From Corynebacterium aquilae DSM 44791 (GTDB lineage Bacteria > Actinomycetota > Actinomycetes > Mycobacteriales > Mycobacteriaceae): a stretch of 64,000 nt of DNA. The DNA is taken from assembly GCF_001941445.1 (NCBI RefSeq), contig NZ_CP009245.1, positions 2,131,992 through 2,195,991 of the forward strand. Reading direction: 5' to 3'. This document shows positions 35,395 to 45,321 of the stretch, in pieces (positions within the stretch are counted from its first letter, which is position 1; every line of letters begins with the position of its first letter). A program made the translations under genes and the position numbers. A model generated the notes under the pieces. The model saw nothing but the letters and a program-made list of their open reading frames with translations. It was not told where the DNA came from and ran no database searches.

Positions 35395-36537
35395 TTAGGC
35401 GCGGCTGGCGTAATTCGACAAATAGTCGGCGTGGACTACCGGGCGTTGTTGGTCTGCTGGTAGGTCCCCGGAGTGGCGGCCAAGCATTCCGGCCAGGGTG
35501 TGGGAGTCGTAGTTGACCTCGCCACGGCCAATCATTTGGCCTTTGGGACCGTGGATCTCAACGATGTCGCCCGGGTGGAATTCACCGGAGAAGTCGGTGA
35601 TACCTACTGCCAGAAGGCTGTTGCCGCCGGCAGTCACGGCCTTCATCGCGCCCTCATCCACGCGAATGGTGCCGGAGACGTCGGCCGCATACAACGCCCA
35701 GAACTTCCAGGCGGTCAGTCGGCTGCTTTTCGGGTGGAATACGGTGCCGACGCGGGCCTCGCCGACGGCTTCGGCGATATTCGCCGCCGAGGTCAATAGC
35801 ACGGGAATGCCGGAGCGGCTGGCCAGCCGTGCAGCAGAGACCTTACTGGCCATCCCGCCAGTACCAACCCTGCCACCATCACCGGCGACCACATCGGCCA
35901 GATCATTGCCGTCTTTGACTTCGGCGATAAAGCGGGCAGTCGGATCGGTGGGGTTTTTGTCGTATAAACCGTCAACATCCGATAGCAGGATCAGCGCGTC
36001 GGCGCTGGTGAGGTGGGCAACGATGGCCGCTAGTCGGTCGTTGTCGCCGAAGTTGATTTCGCCGGTGACCACCGTGTCGTTTTCGTTAATGATGGGCACC
36101 ACACCCATCTGGCGCAGGCGGTCGATGGTGCGTTGTGCGTTGCGGGCGCGGGTGCGATTACCGGCATCGGCGGCGGTGAGCAACACCTGGCCGATGACTT
36201 TGTCATAGCGCGCGAAGCTGCGCCCCCACTCGTTGGCCAAAAACACCTGCCCCACTGCGGCGGTGGCCTGCTTGTTGGCCAGATCCTGGGGGCGTGCTTT
36301 CATACCCAAGGGGGCCATGCCCGCGGCGACAGCACCGGAGGAGACCACCAGCACGTCACTGCCGCGCCCCATGCGCGCCTGGAGGGCGTCGACGAAGGCG
36401 TCAATACGATCCGGCTGGATCCAAAAGTCATCACCGGTCAGGCTGGATGAGCCAATCTTGACCACGATCTTTTTTGCCCGCGCGATGCGCGCACGCACCT
36501 CGGCTCCCTCCAGGGCCACGGAGTTCTCCCCTGCCAT
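35395..36537 (-). CDS. proB: Glutamate 5-kinase
   Basis: 380 residues. The amino-acid kinase domain begins [45 protein letters not shown] and [12 protein letters not shown] follow. A C-terminal PUA domain (~290-380, with [16 protein letters not shown]) completes the usual architecture. It makes gamma-glutamyl phosphate for ProA and is typically inhibited by proline through this fold. It starts three bases after the obg stop and is probably co-transcribed with it. Confidence 0.97.
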   Translation of the reverse strand: MAGENSVALEGAEVRARIARAKKIVVKIGSSSLTGDDFWIQPDRIDAFVDALQARMGRGSDVLVVSSGAVAAGMAPLGMKARPQDLANKQATAAVGQVFLANEWGRSFARYDKVIGQVLLTAADAGNRTRARNAQRTIDRLRQMGVVPIINENDTVVTGEINFGDNDRLAAIVAHLTSADALILLSDVDGLYDKNPTDPTARFIAEVKDGNDLADVVAGDGGRVGTGGMASKVSAARLASRSGIPVLLTSAANIAEAVGEARVGTVFHPKSSRLTAWKFWALYAADVSGTIRVDEGAMKAVTAGGNSLLAVGITDFSGEFHPGDIVEIHGPKGQMIGRGEVNYDSHTLAGMLGRHSGDLPADQQRPVVHADYLSNYASRA

Positions 36538-36540
36538 CGG

Positions 36541-38043
36541 CTAGCCCTGCCAGCGGTCGCGATCGGCTTCCTGGCCGTCGCCGAAATCGAATTCGTCGAT
36601 GAGGCCACGGCGCACCTGGGAGGCGCGCTTACGCTCAGCGGCGGAGACACGGCCGGATTGTTCGAGTCGGATGTCAGTGCCGCGACCGGTCAGCGTGGTG
36701 TCCACGCCAGCGGCGGTCATCGGCTCCCATTCGAAGGACACCTCACCAATGGTGACGGTGCAGCCCTCAACCGCGCCGGCTTTAAACAGGGCTTCCTCCA
36801 CTCCGAGCTTGGCCAAACGGTCGCCGAGGAAGCCGACCGCCTCATCGTTTTCGAAGTCGGTCTGGCGGATCCAGCGTTCGGGCTTTTCGCCACGCACGAT
36901 GTAGCCGTCCTCAACCTCGGGATCGGCCTCAATGACGAAGTCCTTCTTCCCATCGACTGCCTGCGGACGCAGGATGATCTTGGAAGTGGCTTTTTGCTTC
37001 GGCTGGTTTTTGCGGTGCTCGTTGACCATGTCCATCAGGGCGTACTTCAGCGGCTCTAGGCCCTGGTGCGCGACGGTGGAGATGATAAACACCGGCCAGC
37101 CGAACTTTTCCTTGATGTCATCCAGCAAGAACTCGGCCAGCTCCTTGGCCTCCGGGACATCCGCCTTGTTCAGGATGATGATGCGGGGGCGCTTTGCCAG
37201 ATCCCCCAGCCCGGAATCGTTGCTGAGCGCGGATTCATATGCCGCTAGCTCTGCTTCCAGGGCCTCAATATCGCTGATGGGGTCGCGGCCGGGTTCCAGG
37301 GTGGCAACATCGACCACGTGTGCAAGCACGGCGGTGCGCTCGATGTGGCGCAAAAAGTCCAGACCCAGCCCCTTGCCTTCGCTGGCACCGGGGATCAGCC
37401 CGGGCACGTCCGCGATGGTGAAGGTGCTGTGCCCGACGTTGACCACGCCAAGGTTGGGCTGCAGCGTGGTGAAGGGGTAGTCGCCAATTTTTGGCTTCGC
37501 CTTGCTCAGCACGCTAACCAGGGAAGATTTACCAGCAGAGGGGAAACCCACGAGTCCGACATCGGCCATGGACTTCAACTCCAGGGTGATGTCGTGTTGT
37601 TCGCCCGGCTCGCCCTTCAATGCGAAGCCGGGGGCTTTGCGGGCGCGGCTGGCTAGCGCGGCATTACCTAGGCCACCGTGACCGCCTTGGGCTGCGATAT
37701 AGCGCATCCCGTTGGTGGTCAGATCGGCAACCTGGTTGCCCTTGTCGTCAAAAACGACGGTTCCGGCGGGAACCTGCAGCACGAGATCCTCACCGCGTGC
37801 GCCGTTGCGGTGATCGCCGGCGCCATTGCCGCCGCGCTTGGCTTTGATGTGGGGGCGGAAGTGGAAGTCCAGCAGGGTGTGCACCTGGGGTGAGACTTCG
37901 AGGATGATGTCGCCACCGTGTCCACCGTTGCCGCCGTCTGGTCCGCCCAGCGGCTTGAACTTTTCGCGGTGGATGGAGGCACAGCCATTGCCTCCATCTC
38001 CTGCGATCAGGTGGAGTACTACGCGGTCTACAAAGCGGCTCAT
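36541..38043 (-). CDS. obg: GTPase Obg/CgtA
   Basis: 500 residues from the ATG at 38043 (an upstream in-frame ATG at 38064 would add seven). The glycine-rich OBG fold has [24 protein letters not shown]. The G domain has GFPSAGKSS (~168-176), DVPGLIPGA and [12 protein letters not shown]-terminal OCT domain ends the typical part, followed by a basic tail rich in Arg and Lys. Obg is an essential GTPase acting in late 50S assembly and growth control. The rpmA-rplU pair upstream is the usual partner, but an MFS gene and a small membrane gene have been inserted between them. Confidence 0.96.
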   Translation of the reverse strand: MSRFVDRVVLHLIAGDGGNGCASIHREKFKPLGGPDGGNGGHGGDIILEVSPQVHTLLDFHFRPHIKAKRGGNGAGDHRNGARGEDLVLQVPAGTVVFDDKGNQVADLTTNGMRYIAAQGGHGGLGNAALASRARKAPGFALKGEPGEQHDITLELKSMADVGLVGFPSAGKSSLVSVLSKAKPKIGDYPFTTLQPNLGVVNVGHSTFTIADVPGLIPGASEGKGLGLDFLRHIERTAVLAHVVDVATLEPGRDPISDIEALEAELAAYESALSNDSGLGDLAKRPRIIILNKADVPEAKELAEFLLDDIKEKFGWPVFIISTVAHQGLEPLKYALMDMVNEHRKNQPKQKATSKIILRPQAVDGKKDFVIEADPEVEDGYIVRGEKPERWIRQTDFENDEAVGFLGDRLAKLGVEEALFKAGAVEGCTVTIGEVSFEWEPMTAAGVDTTLTGRGTDIRLEQSGRVSAAERKRASQVRRGLIDEFDFGDGQEADRDRWQG

Positions 38044-38274
38044 TCGCCCAAGGATACCTGACACACGCTGGAAGTTAGGTGCCCGCCGGTATGGGCACCT
38101 GGGAAAACCACCCCCAACACATTATGTCGCTTAGCTCACAATGTGGTAGGTATATGTGTCGGCCATCACCGTTTTGGGTGGCGTGCACTACCCGCGTCGT
38201 GCCACCTGTGGTGATTCCTGCGCGACACCCACCCGCCGCCGTTTTTCGTATACGAGCGCTCACGAGGAGACCCC

Positions 38275-39621
38275 ATGAGCACACCATCACCAAAGTCCCA
38301 AGCGACGACGAGCCCCACTAACCTGCGCGTCCTCACGGGCAGCCTGGCCGGAAGCACCATCGAATGGTTCGATTTCTTCCTCTACGCCATGGCCGCTGCC
38401 ATCATCTTCGATAAGCAGTTCTTCCCCACCGATGACCCGCTGGTTAGCCAGATGCTGTCCTATTTGACGCTGGCCTTGACCTTCTTCATCCGCCCCTTCG
38501 GCGGCATTGTCTTTAGCCACATCGGCGACAAGGTCGGCCGCAAAAAGACCCTGGTGATCACGCTCACCATGATGGGTGCGGCGACCGTAGCCATCGGTTT
38601 GTTGCCCACCCACGATCAGGTTGGCGTGTGGGCCCCGATCTTGTTGATCGTGTGCCGCATCCTCCAGGGCCTGGCAATTGGTGGCGAATGGGGTGGCGCA
38701 CTGCTGTTGGCCTATGAGTATGCGCCGAAAAACCGGCGTGGCTTTTTCGGCTCCGTTCCTCAGACCGGCGTGACCGTCGGTATGTTGCTGGCCTCGTTCA
38801 GCTTCGCCCTGGTTTCCCGCCTGCCGGAGGAACAGTTCACCTCCTGGGGTTGGCGCCTGCCGTTTATCGCCTCCATTGTTTTGGTGCTGATCGGCTTGGC
38901 CATCCGTAAGGGACTGGGCGAGACCCCCGACTTCGAGCAGGCACAAGAGTCCGGCGATGTAGCTAACATTCCTCTGGTGGATACCCTGCGCGATCACTGG
39001 GGCAGCGTGCTGATTGCGGTAGGCACCAAGGTCGTGGAAACCGCCCCCTTCTACATCTTCGCAACTTTCTCGGTGTCCTACGCGGTCACCGCTCTGGGCT
39101 ACGAACGCCTGACCATGCTCAACGCCGTCTCGCTGGGTGCATTCTTGTCCTCCATCATGATTATGGTGATGGGTCGAATCTCGGACAGCATTGGCCGTAA
39201 AGCAGTATTCCTGGCGGGTTCTGCCGCGACGTTCGTCTTCGCTGCCCCCTTCTTCATGATCTTGGGCCAGCAGTCCACTGGCGCAGCCTTCTTGGCCATC
39301 GGCATTGGTCTGGCTGTGGTGTGGCCCCCGGTCACCGCCACCTTGGGCACTTTGATGTCCGAGACCTTTTCGGTGCGCGTCCGCTACACCGGTGTCACCC
39401 TTGGTTACCAGATCGGCGCCGCGCTGGCTGGTGGTACCGCCCCGCTGATCGCGACCTGGATGCTGGATGCCTTCGACGGTTCCTGGCACCCCATCGCCAT
39501 CTACGTCTGCATCCTGGCGATTATTGGTTTTGCCTCTGCCGCTCTGTCCCCGGTGGTGGTGCGTAAGGAATCTGAGCGTATCGCCGCCCGCGGAGACGTC
39601 GTGTCCGCCGACGCGGCATAA
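38275..39621 (+). CDS. MFS transporter, metabolite:H+ symporter (MHS) family
   Basis: 448 residues with 12 predicted helices. MHS landmarks are clear: GSLAGSTIEWFDFFLYAMAAA at the first helix, the loop motif GDKVGRKKTLVIT between helices 2 and 3, and RILQGLAIGGEWGGA. Relatives carry shikimate, proline/betaine, alpha-ketoglutarate or citrate. The substrate cannot be read from the sequence. GAGGAG precedes the ATG. The 230-base gap to obg includes a weak inverted repeat (CACATT at 38118, AATGTG at 38140). It occupies the place where mycobacteria carry dctA nearby, which is another organic-acid carrier. Confidence 0.9.
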   Translation: MSTPSPKSQATTSPTNLRVLTGSLAGSTIEWFDFFLYAMAAAIIFDKQFFPTDDPLVSQMLSYLTLALTFFIRPFGGIVFSHIGDKVGRKKTLVITLTMMGAATVAIGLLPTHDQVGVWAPILLIVCRILQGLAIGGEWGGALLLAYEYAPKNRRGFFGSVPQTGVTVGMLLASFSFALVSRLPEEQFTSWGWRLPFIASIVLVLIGLAIRKGLGETPDFEQAQESGDVANIPLVDTLRDHWGSVLIAVGTKVVETAPFYIFATFSVSYAVTALGYERLTMLNAVSLGAFLSSIMIMVMGRISDSIGRKAVFLAGSAATFVFAAPFFMILGQQSTGAAFLAIGIGLAVVWPPVTATLGTLMSETFSVRVRYTGVTLGYQIGAALAGGTAPLIATWMLDAFDGSWHPIAIYVCILAIIGFASAALSPVVVRKESERIAARGDVVSADAA

Positions 39622-39656
39622 GGACTAGAAAAGCGCCTCCCCGCATCCATCCCGGT

Positions 39657-39700
39657 AAAGCGCCTCACAGGCTCTCTGAGAGCCATTTGTGGGGCGCTTT
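39657..39700 (+). terminator. Hairpin terminator after the MHS transporter
   Basis: Nested inverted repeats: outer arms 39657-39664 with 39693-39700, extended by CACA/TGTG and a small CTCT/AGAG hairpin inside. Confidence 0.65.
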
Positions 39701-39851
39701 CGCATGGCTGCCCCCTTGAGTCCTCTACCCCAAGCCCGCCTGCCCCTCGAGCTCACCAGCGCTAGCTTTCTGTATCTGCCGCTCCTTGCGTTTGTGGGAT
39801 TACAGATGGGTTGCCAAAAGACCTGTCTAGTATCGGTTGGTGGAGAAAGTC

Positions 39852-40022
39852 ATGAAGTCGAACAAAGAAAAAGCCCTGGCTGTAGCCATTGTGGCGATCA
39901 TTTTTATCCAAGCGATCGGCAGCGTGTTGTTTGATTATCCTTTTTGGCTCACGGGCATTGTGATCTGCGCTGCCGTGGTGGTGTTTTATCTCGCCTCGCA
40001 CTCGGGTGGGGATTCTTCCTAG
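39852..40022 (+). CDS. Small membrane protein, unknown function
   Basis: 56 residues from the ATG at 39852, with GGAGAAAG upstream. A short Lys-rich N-terminus is followed by two hydrophobic helices (~8-28 and ~33-50) with a FDYPFW turn, and the tail ends SHSGGDSS. I do not recognise it. The ribosome site and following hairpin support a real gene. Confidence 0.55.
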   Translation: MKSNKEKALAVAIVAIIFIQAIGSVLFDYPFWLTGIVICAAVVVFYLASHSGGDSS

Positions 40023-40049
40023 CGGCCGTCTAATTTGGGAGACAACGCA

Positions 40050-40088
40050 AAACCGCCACATCACCTCGAGGAGATGATGTGGCGGTTT
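40050..40088. terminator. Bidirectional hairpin between the small membrane gene and rpmA
   Basis: A perfect 14-base inverted repeat (40050-40063 with 40075-40088, 11-base loop) lies between the convergent genes and probably ends the rplU-rpmA transcript. Confidence 0.75.
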
Positions 40089-40158
40089 GAAGCTTTTTGC
40101 CACGCCCGTGGCTCACCTGCATGGGGAGCCGGGGCGCAGTTTCCAGCCTGAAGCGTGT

Positions 40159-40422
40159 TTAGGCAGCAGCCTCAGCCGGCACGATGTTGATCATGCGACG
40201 GTTACGCTTGGTGGAGAACTGGACGTGACCTGCGGTCAGTGCGAACAGAGTGTCGTCACCGCCACGGCCGACGTTCTCACCGGGGTGGAACGAGGTGCCG
40301 CGCTGGCGGATGAGGATCTCGCCGGCCTTGACCTGCTGGCCGCCGAAGCGCTTCACGCCGAGGCGCTTGGACTCGGAGTCACGGCCGTTGTTGGAGCTAG
40401 ATGCACCCTTCTTGTGTGCCAT
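40159..40422 (-). CDS. rpmA: 50S ribosomal protein L27
   Basis: 87 residues beginning [22 protein letters not shown], the standard L27 start without the cleavable Firmicutes extension. [30 protein letters not shown] follows. It lies at the peptidyl-transferase centre of the 50S subunit. GGAGGG precedes the ATG. It follows rplU by 44 bases in the usual pair. Confidence 0.98.
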   Translation of the reverse strand: MAHKKGASSSNNGRDSESKRLGVKRFGGQQVKAGEILIRQRGTSFHPGENVGRGGDDTLFALTAGHVQFSTKRNRRMINIVPAEAAA

Positions 40423-40466
40423 GTTGGTTTCCCTCCTTTAAGAGAAATTGTGAAGCCTTGAGCGGC

Positions 40467-40772
40467 TTACTTGATGCCGGTCACCTTGATGACGGTCAGC
40501 GGCTGACGGTGGCCCTGACGCTTCTTGTAACCAGTCTTGTTCTTGTACTTCAGGATGCGGATCTTCGGGCCCTTGGTGTGCTCGACGATCTCGGCGGTGA
40601 CGTTCACCTTGGCGAGCTTATCTGCGGCGGTAGTAACAGTTGCGCCATCGACGAGCAGAACCGGGGTGAGAGCCACGGACGAACCCGGCTCACCCTCGAT
40701 CTTCTCGACCTTGACGAGGTCACCTTCGGCAACCTTGTACTGCTTGCCGCCGGTCTTGACGATCGCGTACAT
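40467..40772 (-). CDS. rplU: 50S ribosomal protein L21
   Basis: 101 residues beginning [18 protein letters not shown], the diagnostic L21 start, and ending with the basic signature [16 protein letters not shown]. It binds 23S rRNA. It lies downstream of rne on the same strand with ~240 bases between, enough for its own promoter and leader. Confidence 0.98.
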   Translation of the reverse strand: MYAIVKTGGKQYKVAEGDLVKVEKIEGEPGSSVALTPVLLVDGATVTTAADKLAKVNVTAEIVEHTKGPKIRILKYKNKTGYKKRQGHRQPLTVIKVTGIK

Positions 40773-41013
40773 AGGAGGGCTACCCCTTATCTAGGAAGTC
40801 GGTTCGCGCGGCGCGGGTGTGCACCGCAGCGAGTTGGACGAATGTTTCTTAGCTGCCCGTTATCTTTAGCAGCTTTTCTTTGCCACGGGCACAGCTTCGC
40901 GCAAAATTTGCGCGGTTGAGATGTACCGTGCCCCAAAAAGCCGATGTGGCAGCGACTGTCCAAGGGTACCCGCTACCACACCGGAACACCAAACCGAAAA
41001 GGTTCAGTGTTGG

Positions 41014-44000
41014 TTAGTTACCGCGTGTCGTACGTGACCCACGGCGCCGAGTGCGGGTAGTGCTTCCCGCGGATTCTTCCTGTTTATCCGCATTCTTGGA
41101 GCTTCGACGGCGTGTCGATCCTCGCTGTGCGGAGTCTTTTTCAACGGGGGTACCTTCGGCCTTGTCGGCGGCCACTCGACGGCGACGTCGGGTGGTTGCA
41201 CCCGACTCCTTCTTTTCTTCCGCGGCGGGCTCGTCTGCGGGTGCAGACGCGCGCTTGCGCGGCTTTTTAGCCGGAGTCTTTGCTCCACCGTCGGCGTCTT
41301 GGCTATCGGCCGATGTGGTGGCGCGGCGACGGCGTCGGGAGGCTGCACCGCTGTCGGCTGCAGTATCCCCGCCATCGTTGGTGGTTTCCTGCGGCGCTGC
41401 TTTTTTCGCGGCGGCACGGCGACGCGGCTTTGCAGGGGCCTCGTCGGCGTCCTGTGCGGCGGGTGCGGCTTTCTTAGCAGTACCGGCTGCGGCTTTGCGG
41501 CGGCGGGTGCGCTGCGGGGTCGCGGGCGCGGATTCCTCCGTGGCAGCTTCCGGTTCCTCGGCGGTATCCGCGGCCAGTTCTGACAGGTCGGCAGGTACCT
41601 CCAGCACCTTGACGGCGCGGCGGCGGGTTGCCGCGCTGGCGGCAGCGGCTTTGCGGCGACGGGTGCGACGCTGGCTGGGGGTTTCACCGGTGTTGTTGTC
41701 AGTGTCGGCGGGGTTATCCGCGGGGATGGCGGTGGTGTCGTCGATGATTTCTTCTTCGATACCGTCGTCACCGAGGGCGACCTGTTCGACCTTGACGCGG
41801 CGTCGCCTGGTGGTCTCGCCGGCGCCTGCCTTGCGGCGGCGGGTGCGGGAAACCGGGGCGACGGTGTCGGCGTCTTCGGCAGCCTCTGCTGCCTGGGCGC
41901 GGGCTTTTTGGGCTGCGCCTCGGGCTACTTGTGCGTCTTGGGCGTCGTGGGCGGCAGCGTCGAGACGCTGCTGGCTGTCGCGCAGCGCTGCGGCGTTGTC
42001 GCCGCTGGCGTTTTCGGGGTAGTCCTCCGGTCGCGGTGGCACGTCGGAGCGGCTGTTGCCGCGGGTGGCGCGCTTGCGTCGTGGGGATGCCTCGTAGGCG
42101 GCTAGGGCTTCTTCGTAGGTGGAGAATTCCAGGCCGGCTGCGGCGACGTCTTGTTGCGGGGTGGCTGCAGCGGTGGCGGAGACAACCACGTCGACGTCGC
42201 TGTCGGCGTTGGCTAGTTCCCGCACCTGACGATCGGAGTCCTTCTCGGCGCGGTCGCGGGTGTTTTTTCCACGTCGCGAGGCGCCACTGCGGCGGCGAGT
42301 GCGGGAGGTGGTGTGCTCCGGCAGGTAGTCCGCACCGCTGGGCTCGTCGGGGTCTTCGTTGTCGGCGACTGCGACCGCGGCGGCTGCAATAGCTGCGATA
42401 TCGGAGGCGTCGTCGTCATCGTGATCGTCGTGCTCGTGGGAACGCGCGGATTGTTTGCGGTTGCCTCGCTCCTCGTCGCGACGACGTCCGCGACGACGGT
42501 TGCGACCACCGCGGGAGTCTTCCTCGGAGGTCTGTTCGCGGTCGCTTTCGGCGTCGTCATCGGGGACGATGGCAGCGACCAGCGACTCGAGGTCTTCGTC
42601 GATGGGGCGGCGGGTTGTGCGCTTTGAGCGCCCGCGGTCGTTGTCGCGGTCTTTGGTGTCCTCGCGCCCACGGTCACGCGAGTCACGGGAGTCGCGATCG
42701 TGGTCGCGGTCGCGGTGCTCGTCACGGTCGTGGTCTTTGCGGTCGTGGTGGCCGCCGCGCTTTTTGACGTGACGTTCCGGGTCGTGGTGTTCGACCGGGT
42801 CGTCGTGGATGATCAGGCCTCGGCCTTCGCATTCCTCGCATTCGGTGGCGAAGGTTTCGATGAGTCCGGTTCCCAGGCGCTTGCGGGTCATTTGCACCAA
42901 GCCCAGGGAGGTCACTTCGCTGACCTGGTGGCGGGTGCGGTCGCGGCCGAGGGCTTCGGTAAGCCGGCGCAGCACGAGTTCTTGGTTTTCGGGCAGCACC
43001 ATGTCGATGAAGTCGACGACGATCATGCCGCCCATGTCGCGCAGGCGCATTTGGCGGACGATTTCTTCGGCCGCTTCGAGGTTGTTGCGGGTGACGGTTT
43101 CTTCAAGGTTGCCGCCCGAGCCGGTGAATTTGCCGGTGTTGACGTCGATGACGGTCATGGCTTCGGTGCGGTCGATGACCAGGGTGCCGCCGGAGGGCAG
43201 CCACACCTTGCGCGAGAGCGCCTTGTGGAGCTGTTCGTCCAGTCGGTAGTGGGCGAAGACGTCTTGGCCGTCGTGGTCTTTGGGTTCGAATTTGGTGAGT
43301 CGGTCGTAGAGGTCGGGGGCTACCGATTTCACGTATGCGCTGACGGTGTTCCAGGCGCGGCGGCCTTCGACGACGAGTTCTTCGAAGTCTTCGTTGAACA
43401 GGTCGCGGACGACCTTGACCAGCATGTCGGGTTCTTCGTAGAGGGCGACGGGGCCGGAGGTTTTGTCTTTTTTGAGTTCGGCGACGCGAACTTTGATGTC
43501 TTCCCACAGGCCATGCAGGCGCAAGACGTCGGCTTCGATGTCTTTTTCGGACACGCCTTCGGCGGCGGTGCGAATGATCGCGCCGCCGGATTTCGGCACC
43601 ACGGTGCGCAGGATTTCTTTGAGGCGTTTGCGTTCGGTGTCGGGCAGTTTGCGGGAGATACCGGCGTTTTTGCCGCCGGGGACGTACACCAGGAAGCGTC
43701 CGGCTAGGGAGATTTGGGTGGTCAGGCGGGCGCCTTTGTGGCCGACGGGGTCTTTGGAGACCTGGACGAGCACGTAGTCGCCGGCTTTGAGGGCTTGTTC
43801 GATGCGGCGGGAGCGGCCGCCGAGTCCGGTGGAGCGCCAGTCAACTTCGCCGGCGTAGAGCACACCGTTGCGGCCTTTGCCGATGTCGATGAAGGCGGCT
43901 TCCATGCTGGGCAGCACGTTTTGGACGCGGCCGAGGTAGATGTTGCCGACCAGGGTGGATTGGGTTTCGCTGGTGACGAAGTGTTCGACGAGGAGGCCGT

Positions 44001-45321
44001 CTTCGAGGACTCCTACCTGGGTGACGAGTCCCGGGTGGTCGGTGCGGCGGCGGTCGCGGACGACCATGGTGCGGTGGACGGATTCGCGGCGAGCGAGGAA
44101 TTCTTCCTCGCTGAGCACGCGCTTTTTGCGGCCTTCTTCGCGGCGGTCGTGGCGGCGCCGGCGTTGTGCTTCCAGGCGGGTGGAGCCTTTGATGGCTTTG
44201 GGCTCGTCGATTTCTTCGACGTCGGTGGTGGTGGCCTCAGTGGTGGCTTCGGCTGCCTTAGTGTCTTTGTCGCCCTTGCCGCGGCTGGCGCCGCGACGGC
44301 CACGGCGGCGGGTGCGACGAGTGTCATCATCCGCGTCGTCCGCGTCGTCGGCGGTGGTTGGGGGAACGAATAGCGGCGCGGTCGTCGGCGGCTGGAAGAT
44401 GGGGGTGATCATGGTGGCCGCGGGTGCTGGTGCGGGTGCTGGTGCGGGTGCGATCTCAGGGACGACGTCTTCGAGGGGTTCGGCGTCTTGTTCGGCGACG
44501 ACCGCGTGGGCGAATTCTTCGGAGCCCCCGGCTGTTTCGGCGAGGTCGCGCTCAACCTTTTCTTCGATCTGTTTGATCTCGTTGGCGACGTTCTTTTCCA
44601 CGCGGGCGCGGATTTTTTCCTCGTCGGGGTTGGCGGTGGTGGGCTTAGGCGTGGCCAGGGAGTCGATCAGGCGCAGCGCTTCCTCCCGGGACAGGGTGGA
44701 TTGGGCAACCTTGACTAGGCCCAGCCCGTCTAGGGCGGCAATGAGGTCCTTGGAGGACGCTTTGAGCTGCTTGGCCAGGGCATGTACGCGGATTTTTTGG
44801 CCGAGGACATCGCGGTCGTATTCGGCGGCTGCTTTTTGCAGGGGGGTGGGCTCGGCAGCGTCAGTGACGGGGGCCTTGTGGGCGGCTGTGTCGGTGGCTT
44901 TGCCGCGACGACGGGTGGTGGTGCGTGCCGGTTTGGTTTCTTCTGCCGGGGCTGCAGCCGTGGTGGTGGCGGTGGTCTCAGCGCTGTTTGCCTGCTCGGC
45001 GGTCTTGCGGGAGCGGCTGCTGCGCGTGGTGGGGGCCTTGGTGGTGCGCTTGCGGGTCTTTTTCGGCTCGGCTACCTCGCCTTCAGCGCCTTCAGCTACC
45101 GCCACTTCCGTTGCTGTGGCTTTAGTGTCGGCCTTCTTGGTGGCCTTCTTGGCTGCCTTTTTGGTGGCTTTTTTCGTAGCCTTAGTGGCTTTAGTGGCCT
45201 TAGTGGCCTTGGTGGCTTTAGTGGCCTTTGTAGCCTTGGTGGCTGTGGTCGCGGCGCGCTTGCGGGTACGGGTGCGCGACTGGTTTGCAGTTGTCTCAGT
45301 TGTATCGGTGGTGTCAGCCAC
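41014..45321 (-). CDS. rne: Ribonuclease E/G with long N- and C-terminal extensions
   Basis: 1435 residues from a GTG at 45321, five bases after AAGGAG. Residues ~29-66 are a Lys-Ala-Thr repeat. A region at ~174-222 (KIRVHALAKQLKASSKDLIAALDGLG...) resembles the IF2 N-terminal domain, followed by a coiled coil. The catalytic half has an S1 domain (GNIYLGRVQNVLPSMEAAFIDIG), the DNase I-like motifs with VIDVNTGKFTG and GGMIVVDFIDM (Mg-binding Asp residues), and a CEECEGRG zinc link (~826). The remaining ~600 residues are disordered, alternating acidic stretches with many TRRRK/RTRRR motifs. The enzyme starts mRNA decay and matures rRNA. The tail probably binds RNA and partners. Confidence 0.95.
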   Translation of the reverse strand: MADTTDTTETTANQSRTRTRKRAATTATKATKATKATKATKATKATKATKKATKKAAKKATKKADTKATATEVAVAEGAEGEVAEPKKTRKRTTKAPTTRSSRSRKTAEQANSAETTATTTAAAPAEETKPARTTTRRRGKATDTAAHKAPVTDAAEPTPLQKAAAEYDRDVLGQKIRVHALAKQLKASSKDLIAALDGLGLVKVAQSTLSREEALRLIDSLATPKPTTANPDEEKIRARVEKNVANEIKQIEEKVERDLAETAGGSEEFAHAVVAEQDAEPLEDVVPEIAPAPAPAPAPAATMITPIFQPPTTAPLFVPPTTADDADDADDDTRRTRRRGRRGASRGKGDKDTKAAEATTEATTTDVEEIDEPKAIKGSTRLEAQRRRRHDRREEGRKKRVLSEEEFLARRESVHRTMVVRDRRRTDHPGLVTQVGVLEDGLLVEHFVTSETQSTLVGNIYLGRVQNVLPSMEAAFIDIGKGRNGVLYAGEVDWRSTGLGGRSRRIEQALKAGDYVLVQVSKDPVGHKGARLTTQISLAGRFLVYVPGGKNAGISRKLPDTERKRLKEILRTVVPKSGGAIIRTAAEGVSEKDIEADVLRLHGLWEDIKVRVAELKKDKTSGPVALYEEPDMLVKVVRDLFNEDFEELVVEGRRAWNTVSAYVKSVAPDLYDRLTKFEPKDHDGQDVFAHYRLDEQLHKALSRKVWLPSGGTLVIDRTEAMTVIDVNTGKFTGSGGNLEETVTRNNLEAAEEIVRQMRLRDMGGMIVVDFIDMVLPENQELVLRRLTEALGRDRTRHQVSEVTSLGLVQMTRKRLGTGLIETFATECEECEGRGLIIHDDPVEHHDPERHVKKRGGHHDRKDHDRDEHRDRDHDRDSRDSRDRGREDTKDRDNDRGRSKRTTRRPIDEDLESLVAAIVPDDDAESDREQTSEEDSRGGRNRRRGRRRDEERGNRKQSARSHEHDDHDDDDASDIAAIAAAAVAVADNEDPDEPSGADYLPEHTTSRTRRRSGASRRGKNTRDRAEKDSDRQVRELANADSDVDVVVSATAAATPQQDVAAAGLEFSTYEEALAAYEASPRRKRATRGNSRSDVPPRPEDYPENASGDNAAALRDSQQRLDAAAHDAQDAQVARGAAQKARAQAAEAAEDADTVAPVSRTRRRKAGAGETTRRRRVKVEQVALGDDGIEEEIIDDTTAIPADNPADTDNNTGETPSQRRTRRRKAAAASAATRRRAVKVLEVPADLSELAADTAEEPEAATEESAPATPQRTRRRKAAAGTAKKAAPAAQDADEAPAKPRRRAAAKKAAPQETTNDGGDTAADSGAASRRRRRATTSADSQDADGGAKTPAKKPRKRASAPADEPAAEEKKESGATTRRRRRVAADKAEGTPVEKDSAQRGSTRRRSSKNADKQEESAGSTTRTRRRGSRTTRGN
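45172..45246 (-). repeat. Tandem 9-base repeat encoding Lys-Ala-Thr
   Basis: About eight near-identical 9-base units (plus strand TTAGTGGCC and synonymous variants) encode the KAT repeats of the RNase E N-terminus. Third positions vary between units, so the protein repeat appears to be under selection. Confidence 0.85.

Noticed and set aside
38287-39489. 400-codon minus-strand frame
   Set aside because: Antisense shadow of the MHS transporter, rich in Gly, Asp and Gln with no motif.
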